A stretch of 64,000 nucleotides of DNA from Brachybacterium sp. SGAir0954 (GTDB lineage: Bacteria; Actinomycetota; Actinomycetes; Actinomycetales; Dermabacteraceae). The notes beneath the pieces were generated by a model. That model searched no databases and was not told where the DNA came from. It saw only the letters and a program-made list of their open reading frames with translations. The translations under genes were made by a program, and so were the position numbers. How positions within the stretch are numbered: the first letter of the stretch is position 1; every line of letters starts with the position of its first letter. This document shows, piece by piece, positions 1 to 8,627 of the stretch. The stretch lies in contig NZ_CP027295.1 of assembly GCF_005490785.1 (NCBI RefSeq), positions 2,108,001 to 2,172,000 on the forward strand, in the 5' to 3' direction.

Positions 1-1055
1 GGGACGAGCGGCTTCTCCGCGAGCCAGCAGAGCACCGCGGTCGTGGACTCCGCCGTGACGGGCAGGTCGCCCCCGGCGATGAGGTCACCGCGCGAGGCGT
101 CGAGATCGTCGGCCAGGCGCAGGGTCACGGCGATGCCGGCCTCCGCGCGGTCCACGGACTCGGGACCGCGGTCGATGCCGACAACCCGCGTCCTCCGGCC
201 GGAGCCCGCCACGCCCACCTCGTCGCCCACGGCGATCGAGCCGGAGGTGATGAGGCCCGCGTAGCCGCGGTAGTCCACGTGCGCGGGGTCCACGGCGCCC
301 TGCTGGGGGCGGATCACGAGCTGCACGGGCAGGCGGAAGGGCCCCTCGCGCAGGTCCTGGCCGCCCGGGAAGGACTCGAGCAGGTCCAGGAGGGTGGGCC
401 CCGTGTACCAGGGCGTCTTCTCCGACGGGGTCACGACGTTGTCGCCGTGCAGCGCGGAGACGGGCACCACGCGCAGGTCGGCGATCGAGAGGGTCCTCGC
501 GATCTCCTCGAGCTGGGAGACGACCTCCTCGTGCACCTGCTGGGGGTTCTCGACGAGGTCGATCTTGTTCAGGGCGACGACCAGGTGGGGGACACGCAGC
601 AGGCCCGCGATCGCGAGGTGCCGGCGCGTCTGCTCGACGACGCCGTTGCGGGCGTCGACGAGGACCGTGACGACGTCCGCCGTGGAGGCGCCGGTGACGG
701 TGTTGCGCGTGTACTGCACGTGGCCGGGGGTGTCGGCGAGCACGTAGGAGCGGGTCGCCGTCGCGAAGTAGCGGTAGGCGACGTCGATCGTGATGCCCTG
801 CTCGCGCTCGGCGCGGAGGCCGTCGGTGAGCAGCGCGAGATCGGCGAGCTCGCCCTTCCAGCCGCGCTGACGGCTCGCCGCCTCGACGGAGGCGAGCTGG
901 TCCGCGAGGACGGACTTCGTGTCGTGCAGGAGCCGGCCGATCAGGGTCGACTTGCCGTCGTCCACGCTGCCGGCGGTCGCGATGCGCAGGAGGGTGGGGC
1001 CGGAGCCGCCCTCGGCGGATCCCGTGGGATCCAGGAGCAGTGATGCGGTGCTCAT
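1..1055 (-). CDS. cysN: Sulfate adenylyltransferase subunit 1 (GTPase), 3' end cut by window
   Basis: CysN is the GTPase subunit that couples GTP hydrolysis to ATP sulfurylase (CysD), making APS from sulfate and ATP. About 351 codons are visible. The N-terminal part has the EF-Tu-like G motifs: P-loop GSVDDGKST near residue 30, DTPGH (G3) and NKID (G4). The C-terminal end, where a CysC kinase fusion would lie if present, is outside the window. The ATG overlaps the cysD stop by one base (TGATG), so translation is probably coupled. It is the last visible gene of sir-cysH-cysD-cysN. The frame is open to the window edge. Confidence 0.93.
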   Translation of the reverse strand, partial: MSTASLLLDPTGSAEGGSGPTLLRIATAGSVDDGKSTLIGRLLHDTKSVLADQLASVEAASRQRGWKGELADLALLTDGLRAEREQGITIDVAYRYFATATRSYVLADTPGHVQYTRNTVTGASTADVVTVLVDARNGVVEQTRRHLAIAGLLRVPHLVVALNKIDLVENPQQVHEEVVSQLEEIARTLSIADLRVVPVSALHGDNVVTPSEKTPWYTGPTLLDLLESFPGGQDLREGPFRLPVQLVIRPQQGAVDPAHVDYRGYAGLITSGSIAVGDEVGVAGSGRRTRVVGIDRGPESVDRAEAGIAVTLRLADDLDASRGDLIAGGDLPVTAESTTAVLCWLAEKPLV

Positions 1056-1984
1056 CAGAAGTAGCCCTCCTTCTTGCGGTCCTCCATGGCGGCCTCGGAG
1101 ATGCGGTCGTCCGCGCGGGTCGCGCCGCGCTCCGAGACGGTGGTCGCCGCGACCTCGGCGAGGACGGCCTCGACGTCCCGGGCCTCGGAGGGGACGGCGC
1201 CGGTGCAGGACACGTCGCCAACGGTGCGGTAGCGCACGGTGCGCACGGAGGTGGCCTCGCCCTCGCGCAGCGGCACGATCTCGCCGGGGGAGAGGAGCAT
1301 GCCGTCGCGCTCGACGACCTCGCGCTCGTGCGCGTAGTACAGGGACGGCAGCTCGATGCCCTCGCGGGCGATGTACCGCCACACGTCGAGCTCGGTCCAG
1401 TTCGACAGCGGGAAGACGCGCACGTGCTCCCCGGGGCGGTGGCGCGTGTTGTAGAGGTGCCACAGCTCGGGACGCTGGTTCTTGGGGTCCCAGTGCCCGA
1501 AGGAGTTGCGCAGGCTCACCACGCGCTCCTTGGCGCGGGCCTTGTCCTCGTCGCGACGGCCGCCGCCGAACACCGCGTCGTGGCGGCCGTCCTCGATGCC
1601 GTCGAGGAGGGGGAGGGTCTGGAGCGGGTTGCGGGTGCCGTCGGCCCGCTCCTCGAGCCGGCCGTCGTCAAGGTAGTCCTGGACCCGCGCGACCTTGAGC
1701 TCGACCCCGAGGCGCTCGACCGTGCGGTCGCGGAACTCGAGGACCTCCGGGAAGTTGTGGCCGGTGTCGACGTGGAGCACGGGGAAGGGCACGGGCGCCG
1801 GCCAGAAGGCCTTCACCGCGAGGTGGAGCATGACCACCGAGTCCTTGCCGCCGGAGAAGAGCATGACGGGGCGCTCGAGCTCCGCGACCACCTCACGGAT
1901 GATGTGGATGCCCTCGCTCTCGAGGGCGTCGAGCAGGGAGGTCGGCGCGCCGAGCTCCTGCGGGGGGCGGGCGACGGTGGTCAT
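1055..1984 (-). CDS. cysD: Sulfate adenylyltransferase subunit 2
   Basis: CysD is the catalytic ATP sulfurylase subunit, an N-type ATP pyrophosphatase. The 309-residue product has the PP-loop SGGKDSVVMLHLA near residue 45, the conserved HVDTGHNFPE and FGGGRRDEDKAR stretches, and ends in the typical RKKEGYF. The chosen start (MTTVARPPQ...) overlaps the cysH stop as ATGA. A longer open frame runs upstream, but that part is out-of-frame cysH. Full length for the family. Confidence 0.96.
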   Translation of the reverse strand: MTTVARPPQELGAPTSLLDALESEGIHIIREVVAELERPVMLFSGGKDSVVMLHLAVKAFWPAPVPFPVLHVDTGHNFPEVLEFRDRTVERLGVELKVARVQDYLDDGRLEERADGTRNPLQTLPLLDGIEDGRHDAVFGGGRRDEDKARAKERVVSLRNSFGHWDPKNQRPELWHLYNTRHRPGEHVRVFPLSNWTELDVWRYIAREGIELPSLYYAHEREVVERDGMLLSPGEIVPLREGEATSVRTVRYRTVGDVSCTGAVPSEARDVEAVLAEVAATTVSERGATRADDRISEAAMEDRKKEGYF

Positions 1985-2847
1985 CGGTCCTCCTCGGCGG
2001 TGTTCACGGTGATCAGCTGCAGGGGCACGGCCGCGATCGGGGCGCCCTGGGCGTCCTGCTCGGTGCCGGTGCCGCCCTCGGACGGGTGCAGCCCGCACTC
2101 GGTCTTCTCCTTGCCGGCCCAGCGGCCCGCACGGGGGTCCTCGCCGGGAGCGACGGCGCGCGTGCAGGGCAGGCAGCCGATGCTCGGGTAGCCCTGGTGC
2201 AGCAGCGGGTTCTCGGGCAGGCCGTGCTCGGAGGAGTACGCCATGAGCCGGTCGTAGCTCCAGGTCACGAGGGGGTTGATCTTCACCAGCCCGAAGCCCT
2301 CGTCCCAGGTGACGACGGGGGTCGCGGCGCGGGTGGGGCCCTCCTCGCGGCGCACGCCGGTCACCCAGGCGTCGTAGCCGGCGAGCACGCGCTTCAGCGG
2401 GGCGACCTTGCGCATGCCGCAGCAGGCGCCCGGGTCGCGGTCGTGCAGGCGGGGCCCGTGCTCGGCGTCCTGCTCCGCGACGGTGTGCTCGGGGAGCACG
2501 TCCACGATCGTCACGTCGAGCTCCTGCTCGACCCGGTCGCGCGTCGCGAGCGTCTCGGGGAAGTGGTAGCCGGTGTCGAGGAAGAGCACGTCGACGCCGG
2601 GTCGCTGCGCGGCGACGACCTGCGGGAGGACGGCGTCGGCCATCGAGCAGGCGACGGCGAGGGAGGGGCCGAACTGCTCGGCGGCCCACGCGGAGACCGC
2701 GCTCGCGAGCTCCTCGGGCCCGAGCTCCTTCTCGAGCTCGGCGAAGCGCGCGGAGGCCTCCTCGGCGATCGCGCGGAGCCGCGCGGTGCGCTGCTCGGGG
2801 GACTCGCCCGTGGTGTCGGCGGCGGTGGAAGGTCGGTTCTCGGTCAT
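1981..2847 (-). CDS. cysH: Adenylyl-sulfate (APS) reductase, Fe-S type
   Basis: Reduces APS to sulfite. The 288-residue product has the family motifs including LDTGYHFPET. It carries both cysteine pairs that mark the [4Fe-4S] APS-using class rather than PAPS reductase: CC at residues 142-143 (CCGMRKVAPL) and C225/C228 (CLPC). The catalytic ECGLH Cys is at residue 251. No cysC kinase is seen in the operon, consistent with direct APS reduction. The start overlaps the sulfite reductase stop (ATGA). Confidence 0.95.
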   Translation of the reverse strand: MTENRPSTAADTTGESPEQRTARLRAIAEEASARFAELEKELGPEELASAVSAWAAEQFGPSLAVACSMADAVLPQVVAAQRPGVDVLFLDTGYHFPETLATRDRVEQELDVTIVDVLPEHTVAEQDAEHGPRLHDRDPGACCGMRKVAPLKRVLAGYDAWVTGVRREEGPTRAATPVVTWDEGFGLVKINPLVTWSYDRLMAYSSEHGLPENPLLHQGYPSIGCLPCTRAVAPGEDPRAGRWAGKEKTECGLHPSEGGTGTEQDAQGAPIAAVPLQLITVNTAEEDR

Positions 2848-4589
2848 CGCAGCTCCTCGTCCTCGGCGCGGTGCGTCCACGCGGCGAAGGTCTCCCCGCT
2901 GTCGCGACCTGCGACGTAACGGCGCACGACCCTCTCCACGTACTCGCCCAGCTCGGTCGCCGCGACCTTGTGCTGCCGCAGCGTGCGTCCCAGCTGCGGC
3001 ACCTCGAGATCGTGGCGTCCCAGCGATCCTCCCAGATGGACCTGGAACCCGGGGACCTGCTCGCCGGCGTCGGTCGTGATGATCTGGCCCTTGAGGCCGA
3101 TGTCCGCGGTCTGGATGCGGGCGCACGAGTTCGGGCAGCCGTTCACGTGCATGCTGATCGGCGCCTCGAGCTGGTCCTCGACGTCGGCGAGACGCGTCTC
3201 GAGCTCGTCGATCGTGCGCTCGGCGGTGTCCTTCGTGTCGACGATCGCGAGCTTGCAGAACTCCAGGCCGGTGCAGGCCATGGAGGAGCGGCGCAGGGCG
3301 CCGGGCCGGGTGCGCAGGCCGAGCCCCTCGAGGCCGGCGACCGCGTCCTCGACGCGGTCGGCGGGGACGCCGAGCACGACGAGCTTCTGGAAGGCGGTCA
3401 GGCGCACGCCCTCGGCGCCGACCTCCTCGACGAGGTCCGCGAGGCGGGTGAGCAGGTCCCCGCCGATGCGGCCGACGGTCGGCGCGGCGCCGATGTAGGA
3501 GCGGCCGTCCTTCTGAGGGTGCACGCCGACGTGGTCACCGGGTCCGGTGGCGGGCGCCGGGGCGGGGCCGTCCGCGAGGGCGTAGCCGAGGTACTCGGTC
3601 TCGAGCACCTCCCGGAAGCGCTCGGTGCCCCAGTCGGCGAGGAGGAACTTGAGGCGCGCCTTGTTGCGCAGGCGCCGGAAGCCGTAGTCGCGGAAGATCC
3701 GGATGACGCCGTGCCAGACGTCCGCCGCCTGCTCCTCCGTGACGAAGGCGCCCAGGCGCTCCGCGAGGCGCGGCGTGGTCGACAGCGCGCCGCCCACCCA
3801 GAGGTCGTAGCCGGGGCCCAGCTCGGGGTGCACGACGCCCACGAGCGAGACGTCGTTGATCTCGTGCGCGACGTCGAGGCTCGGGTGGCCGGTGATCGCG
3901 GTCTTGAACTTGCGGGGGAGGTTCGCGAGCTCGGGGTCCCCGATGAAGCGGCGCTTGATCTCCGCGATCACGGGGGTGGGGTCGATGATCTCGTCCGCCG
4001 CGATGCCCGCGACCGGGCTGCCGAGGAAACCGCGCGGGGTGTCGCCGCACGCGGTCGTCGTCTCGAGGCCGACGGTGTCCAGGCGCCGCCAGATCTCCGG
4101 GACGTCCTCGATGCCGATCCAGTGGTACTGGACGTTCTGACGGTCGGTGATGTCCGCGGTGCCGCGGGCGAAGTCGGTCGCGATCGAGCCGAGCACGCGC
4201 AGAGCGCGCGGGGGCAGCAGGGCGCCGTCGCTGCGCACGCGCAGCATGAAGTAGCGGTCCTCGAGCTCGTGCGGCTCGAGCTGGGCGGTGCGGCCGCCGT
4301 CGATCCCGGGCTTGCGCTGGGTGTAGAGGCCCCACCAGCGGAAGCGGCCGTGGAGGTCGTCGCCGTCGATCGAGTCGAAGCCCTCGCGGGCGTAGGTCTC
4401 CTCGATGCGTCGGCGCACGTCGAGCCCGTTGCCGGCGGCCTTGACCTCCTCGTTGGAGTTCAGGGGCGTGGGGCCGTCGACCTTCCACTGACCCTGGGGC
4501 TTCCCGGAGCGGGAGGGGCGCACACGCGCGGGCGCGGCGCCGGCGGCGCTCGGGGCCGGGGTGCGCAGGTCGGTGTCAGGGCTGTCCAT
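2844..4589 (-). CDS. sir: Ferredoxin-type nitrite/sulfite reductase, probable assimilatory sulfite reductase
   Basis: Six-electron reduction of sulfite to sulfide with siroheme and a [4Fe-4S] cluster. The four cluster ligands are visible as C439, C445 (CTGLEFC) and C485, C489 (CPNSC). About 581 residues, normal for single-chain ferredoxin-dependent enzymes. It leads the cys operon, which favours sulfite over nitrite as substrate; sequence alone does not exclude nitrite. Two in-frame ATGs exist (4598 and 4589). I prefer 4589 because a -10-like CACTAT lies 7 nt upstream and contains the first ATG, and neither start has a Shine-Dalgarno sequence. Confidence 0.92.
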   Translation of the reverse strand: MDSPDTDLRTPAPSAAGAAPARVRPSRSGKPQGQWKVDGPTPLNSNEEVKAAGNGLDVRRRIEETYAREGFDSIDGDDLHGRFRWWGLYTQRKPGIDGGRTAQLEPHELEDRYFMLRVRSDGALLPPRALRVLGSIATDFARGTADITDRQNVQYHWIGIEDVPEIWRRLDTVGLETTTACGDTPRGFLGSPVAGIAADEIIDPTPVIAEIKRRFIGDPELANLPRKFKTAITGHPSLDVAHEINDVSLVGVVHPELGPGYDLWVGGALSTTPRLAERLGAFVTEEQAADVWHGVIRIFRDYGFRRLRNKARLKFLLADWGTERFREVLETEYLGYALADGPAPAPATGPGDHVGVHPQKDGRSYIGAAPTVGRIGGDLLTRLADLVEEVGAEGVRLTAFQKLVVLGVPADRVEDAVAGLEGLGLRTRPGALRRSSMACTGLEFCKLAIVDTKDTAERTIDELETRLADVEDQLEAPISMHVNGCPNSCARIQTADIGLKGQIITTDAGEQVPGFQVHLGGSLGRHDLEVPQLGRTLRQHKVAATELGEYVERVVRRYVAGRDSGETFAAWTHRAEDEELR

Positions 4590-4596
4590 GCGATCC

Positions 4597-4602
4597 ATAG
4601 TG
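4597..4602 (-). promoter_or_regulatory. -10 element for sir-cysHDN, leaderless type
   Basis: CACTAT on the minus strand, 7 nt before the ATG at 4589, so transcription would begin at or next to the start codon. The upstream stretch 4603-4650 is unusually A/T-rich for this genome and has two TTCGA half-sites 18 nt apart, possibly a regulator site. No matched -35 is obvious. Confidence 0.5.
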
Positions 4603-4739
4603 ACGCGTTATGCGGCCTCGAACAAATGCTTGGGTCGAATTGTGTCGCCGCATGGCCGGCCCCCGAGGTGTCGACCGGTCGCCGTCCCGTGCGGGTCCGC
4701 ATCCTGGACGGACGCGGCGGAGGGCGAGGCCGGGCGGGC

Positions 4740-4745
4740 TATGGT
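4740..4745 (+). promoter_or_regulatory. -10 element for the ilv leader, leaderless type
   Basis: TATGGT ends 6 nt before the leader-peptide ATG at 4752. Transcription would therefore start on the leader-peptide start codon, leaving no room for a ribosome binding site. There is no convincing -35 hexamer. Confidence 0.6.
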
Positions 4746-4751
4746 GTGCCC

Positions 4752-4790
4752 ATGCAGAAGATCCTTCTCGTAGTCATCGAGCGCGGCTGA
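4752..4790 (+). CDS. ilv operon leader peptide (12 aa)
   Basis: A 12-codon reading frame, [12 protein letters not shown]-stop, with six consecutive branched-chain residues (ILLVVI). Two of these codons, CTT and GTA, are rarely used in the neighbouring genes. It lies 160 nt upstream of ilvB and is followed by a terminator-like hairpin with a T run. This is the classical layout for attenuation: shortage of Ile, Leu or Val would stall the ribosome on these codons and change leader RNA folding. Corynebacterial ilvBNC is controlled in this way. It is too short for ordinary gene finders. The function is inferred from composition and position. Confidence 0.85.
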   Translation: MQKILLVVIERG

Positions 4791-4821
4791 CGCCCGTTCG
4801 TCCCTACGAGACGTCCTCCGC

Positions 4822-4854
4822 GCCCCTCCAGAGCCCCAGGCCGAGGGGCTTTTT
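4822..4854 (+). terminator. Attenuator hairpin upstream of ilvB
   Basis: Two overlapping pairings share the 3' arm before the T run at 4850-4854. One is AGCCCC (4832-4837) with GGGGCT (4845-4850). The other is GCCCCTC (4822-4828) with GAGGGGC (4843-4849). A third segment, GCGCGG at 4781-4786 just after the branched-chain codons, can pair with CCGCGC at 4818-4823. Competing pairings of this sort are expected in a transcription attenuator. The exact on/off structures were not computed. Confidence 0.75.
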
Positions 4855-4950
4855 CGTGTTCAGCGTGATCCGCGGGCACGGACCCGAGAGGGGGAGGGGA
4901 ACATGGCACGGCCGCCCCTGGTCCCCCGTCCGCGATCCGAAGGAGCAACG

Positions 4951-6714
4951 ATGTCCCCGCAGCAGATGACCGGCGCGCAGGCGCTGGTCGAGTCCCTCGA
5001 GCATGCCGGGGCCGAGGTCGTCTTCGGCCTGCCCGGCGGCGCGATCCTCCCCACCTACGATCCGCTCCTGGACGCCAAGAAGCTCCGCCACGTTCTCGTC
5101 CGCCACGAGCAGGGCGCGGGCCACGCGGCGAGCGGCTACGCCCACGCGACCGGCAAGGTCGGCGTGTGCCTCGCGACCTCCGGCCCGGGCGCGACGAACC
5201 TCATCACCGCGATCGCGGACGCCCAGATGGACTCGATCCCGATGGTCGCGATCACCGGCCAGGTGGGCTCCTCCTTCATCGGCACCGACGCCTTCCAGGA
5301 GGCGGACATCGTCGGGATGACGATGCCGGTCACCAAGCACAACTTCCTCGTGAAGGACGCCGCGGACATCCCGCGCACCATCAAGCAGGCCTTCCACATC
5401 GCCTCGACCGGCCGCCCCGGCGTCGTCCTCGTGGACGTCACGAAGGACGCCCAGCAGGCGACCGCCCCGTTCGTGTGGCCCGAGGACCTCGACCTCCCCG
5501 GCTACCACCCCGAGGCCCGGCCCCACCTCAAGCAGATCCGCGAGGCGGCCTCGCTGCTGCTCTCCGCGAAGCGGCCCGTCTTCCTCCTGGGTGGCGGCGT
5601 GCTGCGCGGGAACGCCTCGGCCGAGGTGCGCGAGCTCGTGGACCTCTCCGGCGCCCCCTTCGTCACGACCCTCATGGGCCGCGGTGCGCTCCCGGACTCC
5701 CACCCCCAGCAGCTCGGCATGCCCGGCATGCACGGCACGGTCGCGGCGGTCTCGGCCCTCCAGCGGGCGGATCTCATCATCGCGATCGGCGCTCGCTTCG
5801 ACGACCGCGTGACCGGGCGCCTGGACTCCTTCGCCCCGGACGCGGCGATCGTCCACGCGGACATCGACCCCGCGGAGATCTCCAAGAACCGCACCGCCGA
5901 CGTCCCGATCGTCGGGCAGGCCGGGGAGGTCGCGACGGCCCTCACCGCGGAGCTGCGCTCCCGCCTCGATGCGGCGGAGCAGGACCCGCGCGACTACGCC
6001 GCGTGGTGGCAGATGCTCGACACGCTGCGCAGCTCCTACCCGCTGGGTTGGACCGAGACGGCCGACGGCTTCACGGCGCCGCAGAAGGTCATCTCCCGGA
6101 TCGGCGCGATCAGCGGCCCGGACTCGGTGTTCGTCGCCGGCGTCGGCCAGCACCAGATGTGGTCGAGCCAGTTCATCTCCTACGAGAACCCGCGCAGCTG
6201 GATCAACTCCGGCGGCCTCGGCACGATGGGCTACTCGGTCCCCGCGGCCATGGGCGCCAAGGTGGGCCGCCCGGACGTCCCGGTGTGGGCGATCGACGGC
6301 GACGGCTGCTTCCAGATGACGAACCAGGAGCTCGCGACCTGCGTCATCAACGACATCCCGATCAAGGTCGCGGTCATCAACAACTCGAGCCTCGGCATGG
6401 TGCGCCAGTGGCAGAACCTGTTCTACGACCAGCGCTACTCGAACACCGAGCTCAACACCGGTCACGGCTCGCGCCGCATCCCGGACTTCGTGAAGCTCGC
6501 CGACGCGTACGGCGCGGCGGGGCTGCGCTGCGAGCGGGACGAGGACATCGACGCGACCATCGAGGCGGCGATGGCGATCAACGACCGCCCGGTCGTCGTG
6601 GACTTCACCGTGAGCGCCGACGCGATGGTGTGGCCGATGGTCCCCGCCGGCGTCTCCAACGACGAGATCCAGATCGCCCAGGGCATGAGCCCCGAGTGGG
6701 AGAGGGACATCTGA
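4951..6714 (+). CDS. ilvB: Acetolactate synthase large subunit
   Basis: ThDP-dependent condensation of two pyruvates (valine/leucine branch) or pyruvate with 2-oxobutyrate (isoleucine branch). The 587-residue product has the catalytic Glu53 in [11 protein letters not shown] and the ThDP/Mg motif GDG at 450-452 followed by N458. The start at 4951 has AAGGAG at 4940-4945. An upstream ATG at 4903 is in frame but lacks a site and adds an atypical extension. It is followed by ilvN after 2 nt. Expression is probably set by the leader peptide and attenuator upstream. Confidence 0.96.
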   Translation: MSPQQMTGAQALVESLEHAGAEVVFGLPGGAILPTYDPLLDAKKLRHVLVRHEQGAGHAASGYAHATGKVGVCLATSGPGATNLITAIADAQMDSIPMVAITGQVGSSFIGTDAFQEADIVGMTMPVTKHNFLVKDAADIPRTIKQAFHIASTGRPGVVLVDVTKDAQQATAPFVWPEDLDLPGYHPEARPHLKQIREAASLLLSAKRPVFLLGGGVLRGNASAEVRELVDLSGAPFVTTLMGRGALPDSHPQQLGMPGMHGTVAAVSALQRADLIIAIGARFDDRVTGRLDSFAPDAAIVHADIDPAEISKNRTADVPIVGQAGEVATALTAELRSRLDAAEQDPRDYAAWWQMLDTLRSSYPLGWTETADGFTAPQKVISRIGAISGPDSVFVAGVGQHQMWSSQFISYENPRSWINSGGLGTMGYSVPAAMGAKVGRPDVPVWAIDGDGCFQMTNQELATCVINDIPIKVAVINNSSLGMVRQWQNLFYDQRYSNTELNTGHGSRRIPDFVKLADAYGAAGLRCERDEDIDATIEAAMAINDRPVVVDFTVSADAMVWPMVPAGVSNDEIQIAQGMSPEWERDI

Positions 6715-6716
6715 GC

Positions 6717-7253
6717 ATGAACTCCACCGATTCCGTGATGCGACCGAACACCCAGACCCTGTCCGTCCTCGTCGAGAACAAGCCCGGCGTGCTCACCCGC
6801 GTCTCCGCGCTGTTCGCGCGCCGCGGCTACAACATCGCCTCGCTCGCGGTGGGCCCCACCGAGCACCCGGAGATCTCCCGGATCACCGTGGTCGTCGACG
6901 TGGACCAGCACCCCCTCGAGCAGATCACCAAGCAGCTCAACAAGCTGGTCAACGTGCTCAAGATCGTCCAGCTCGACCCTCGCCAGACGATCCAGCGCGA
7001 GCTCATCCTCATCAAGGTGGGCGCGGACAACGCCTCGCGCACCTCGGTCCTCGAGGTGGTCCAGATGTTCCGTGCGAAGGTGGTCGACGCGGCCACCGAC
7101 GCCGTGACCATCGAGGCCACGGGCACCCAGGACAAGCTCGACGCCCTGTTGGGAATGCTCGAGCCCTTCGGGATCCGCGAGATCGTGAAGTCCGGCGAGG
7201 TCGCGATCGGCCGCGGCGGCCGCGCGATCACCGACCGCAGTCTCCTCGGCTGA
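6717..7253 (+). CDS. ilvN: Acetolactate synthase regulatory small subunit
   Basis: The 178-residue regulatory subunit of acetolactate synthase. An ACT domain at the N-terminus (TLSVLVENKPGVLTRVSALF, ARRGYNIASLAVG) confers valine feedback in this family, and the C-terminal half has the ALS_ss_C pattern. The ATG lies 2 nt after the ilvB stop with GAGAGGG upstream, so the two are one operon. The longer open frame upstream is out-of-frame ilvB. Confidence 0.95.
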   Translation: MNSTDSVMRPNTQTLSVLVENKPGVLTRVSALFARRGYNIASLAVGPTEHPEISRITVVVDVDQHPLEQITKQLNKLVNVLKIVQLDPRQTIQRELILIKVGADNASRTSVLEVVQMFRAKVVDAATDAVTIEATGTQDKLDALLGMLEPFGIREIVKSGEVAIGRGGRAITDRSLLG

Positions 7254-7306
7254 CCCGCGAGGGTCACGGGCTGAGACGGCCTCTCACAACGTAAGACGGA
7301 CGGCGA

Positions 7307-7312
7307 TAGGAT
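7307..7312 (+). promoter_or_regulatory. Possible -10 element for ilvC
   Basis: TAGGAT about 70 nt before ilvC in the 131-nt ilvN-ilvC gap. The -35 is weak (CTCACA region near 7283). No second leader peptide or terminator was seen in the gap, so read-through from ilvBN is also possible. Confidence 0.35.
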
Positions 7313-7384
7313 CGACCTGTCGCCGGCGCCGAGGGTGCGAACCCCGCCCCGGCGCGGACACAACCACACACAAAGGAGCACATC

Positions 7385-8416
7385 GTGGCGGAGATCTTCT
7401 ACGACGACAACGCAGACCTCTCGATCATCCAGGGCAAGAAGGTCGGCGTCATCGGCTTCGGCTCGCAGGGCCACGCCCACGCGCTGAACCTCCGCGACAG
7501 CGGCGTCGAGGTCCGCGTCGGCCTGCGCGAGGGCTCGAAGTCGGCCGCGAAGGCGCAGGAGGAGGGCCTGACGACGGGCTCCGTCGCCGAGGTCGCCGAG
7601 TGGGCGGATCTCATCATGATCCTCACCCCGGACCAGGACCAGCGGAAGGTCTTCTCCGAGTCGATCCAGCCGCACCTCACCGAGGGCAAGGCGCTCGCCT
7701 TCGCGCACGGCTTCAACATCCGCTTCGGCTACATCGAGGTCCCCGCGGGCGTCGACGTGCTGCTCATCGCCCCCAAGGCCCCCGGCCACACGGTGCGCCG
7801 CGAGTTCGTCGCGGGCCGCGGCATCCCGGACATCGTCGCCGTCGAGCAGGACGCGACCGGCTCCGCCTGGGACCTCGCGCTCGCCTACGCCAAGGGCATC
7901 GGCGGCACCCGCGCCGGCGTCATCAAGACCACCTTCACCGAGGAGACCGAGACGGATCTCTTCGGCGAGCAGGCCGTGCTCTGCGGCGGCATGAGCCACC
8001 TCGTGCAGGCGGGCTTCGAGACCCTCTCCGAGGCCGGCTACCAGCCCGAGATCGCCTACTTCGAGGTCCTCCACGAGCTCAAGCTCATCGTCGACCTCAT
8101 GTGGGAGGGCGGCATCGCCAAGCAGCGCTGGTCGATCTCCGACACCGCCGAGTTCGGCGACTACGTCTCCGGCCCGCGCGTCGTGACCGACGAGACCAAG
8201 GCGAACATGAAGGCGATCCTCGCCGACATCCAGTCCGGCGCCTTCGCGAAGCGCTTCATCGACGACCAGGACAACGGCGCGACCGAGTTCCAGGAGCTGC
8301 GCGCCAAGGAGGCGACGCACCCGATCGAGACCGTCGGCCGCGACCTGCGCAAGATGTTCTCGTGGTCCACCACGAGCGTCGACGCGGACTACACCGAGGG
8401 CAGCGCCGCGCGCTGA
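7385..8416 (+). CDS. ilvC: Ketol-acid reductoisomerase (NADP+)
   Basis: Converts acetolactate or acetohydroxybutyrate to the dihydroxy acids. The 343-residue class I enzyme has a Rossmann motif [13 protein letters not shown] near residue 24, the [11 protein letters not shown] segment and the [13 protein letters not shown] metal-binding region. It uses a GTG start with AAAGGAG at 7372-7378. It follows ilvBN in the order ilvB-ilvN-ilvC common in actinobacteria and ends in a strong hairpin. Confidence 0.97.
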   Translation: MAEIFYDDNADLSIIQGKKVGVIGFGSQGHAHALNLRDSGVEVRVGLREGSKSAAKAQEEGLTTGSVAEVAEWADLIMILTPDQDQRKVFSESIQPHLTEGKALAFAHGFNIRFGYIEVPAGVDVLLIAPKAPGHTVRREFVAGRGIPDIVAVEQDATGSAWDLALAYAKGIGGTRAGVIKTTFTEETETDLFGEQAVLCGGMSHLVQAGFETLSEAGYQPEIAYFEVLHELKLIVDLMWEGGIAKQRWSISDTAEFGDYVSGPRVVTDETKANMKAILADIQSGAFAKRFIDDQDNGATEFQELRAKEATHPIETVGRDLRKMFSWSTTSVDADYTEGSAAR

Positions 8417-8438
8417 TCCCGAGGCGTCCCCTCACGGC

Positions 8439-8476
8439 GGGGCGGGCATCCGATCGCAGGATCGGGTGCCCGCCCC
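8439..8476 (+). terminator. 17-bp hairpin after ilvC
   Basis: Arms 8439-8455 and 8460-8476 pair along all 17 positions (one G-T pair) around a 4-nt loop. There is no T run, as is common for hairpin terminators in high-G+C actinobacteria. Confidence 0.8.
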
Positions 8477-8558
8477 GTCCCTCGTCCGGCGTCCTCAGCG
8501 AGCCCCTTGAGCACCTTCTCGGATCGTGATCATGGCGACCGCATGGCGGACAGCGGAT

Positions 8559-8564
8559 TACGCT
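8559..8564 (+). promoter_or_regulatory. Possible -10 element for serA
   Basis: TACGCT 64 nt upstream of the serA GTG. Transcription would start near 8571, giving a short leader that contains the GGAGGAG ribosome site. Confidence 0.45.
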
Positions 8565-8627
8565 GTGCTCATACGCGTCGCCCCGAGGATGAGTGCGACG
8601 ATCGCCGTCTGTACCGGAGGAGATTCC

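Noticed and set aside
4599-4739. A cysteine-rich leader peptide ahead of sir-cysHDN
   Set aside because: I scanned the minus strand of the gap and found no short frame with clustered Cys codons; the -10 next to the start codon leaves no leader.
2871-4790. A 639-codon plus-strand frame ending in the ilv leader peptide
   Set aside because: Nearly all of it is antisense to sulfite reductase. Only the terminal 12 codons, with their own promoter, make sense as a peptide.
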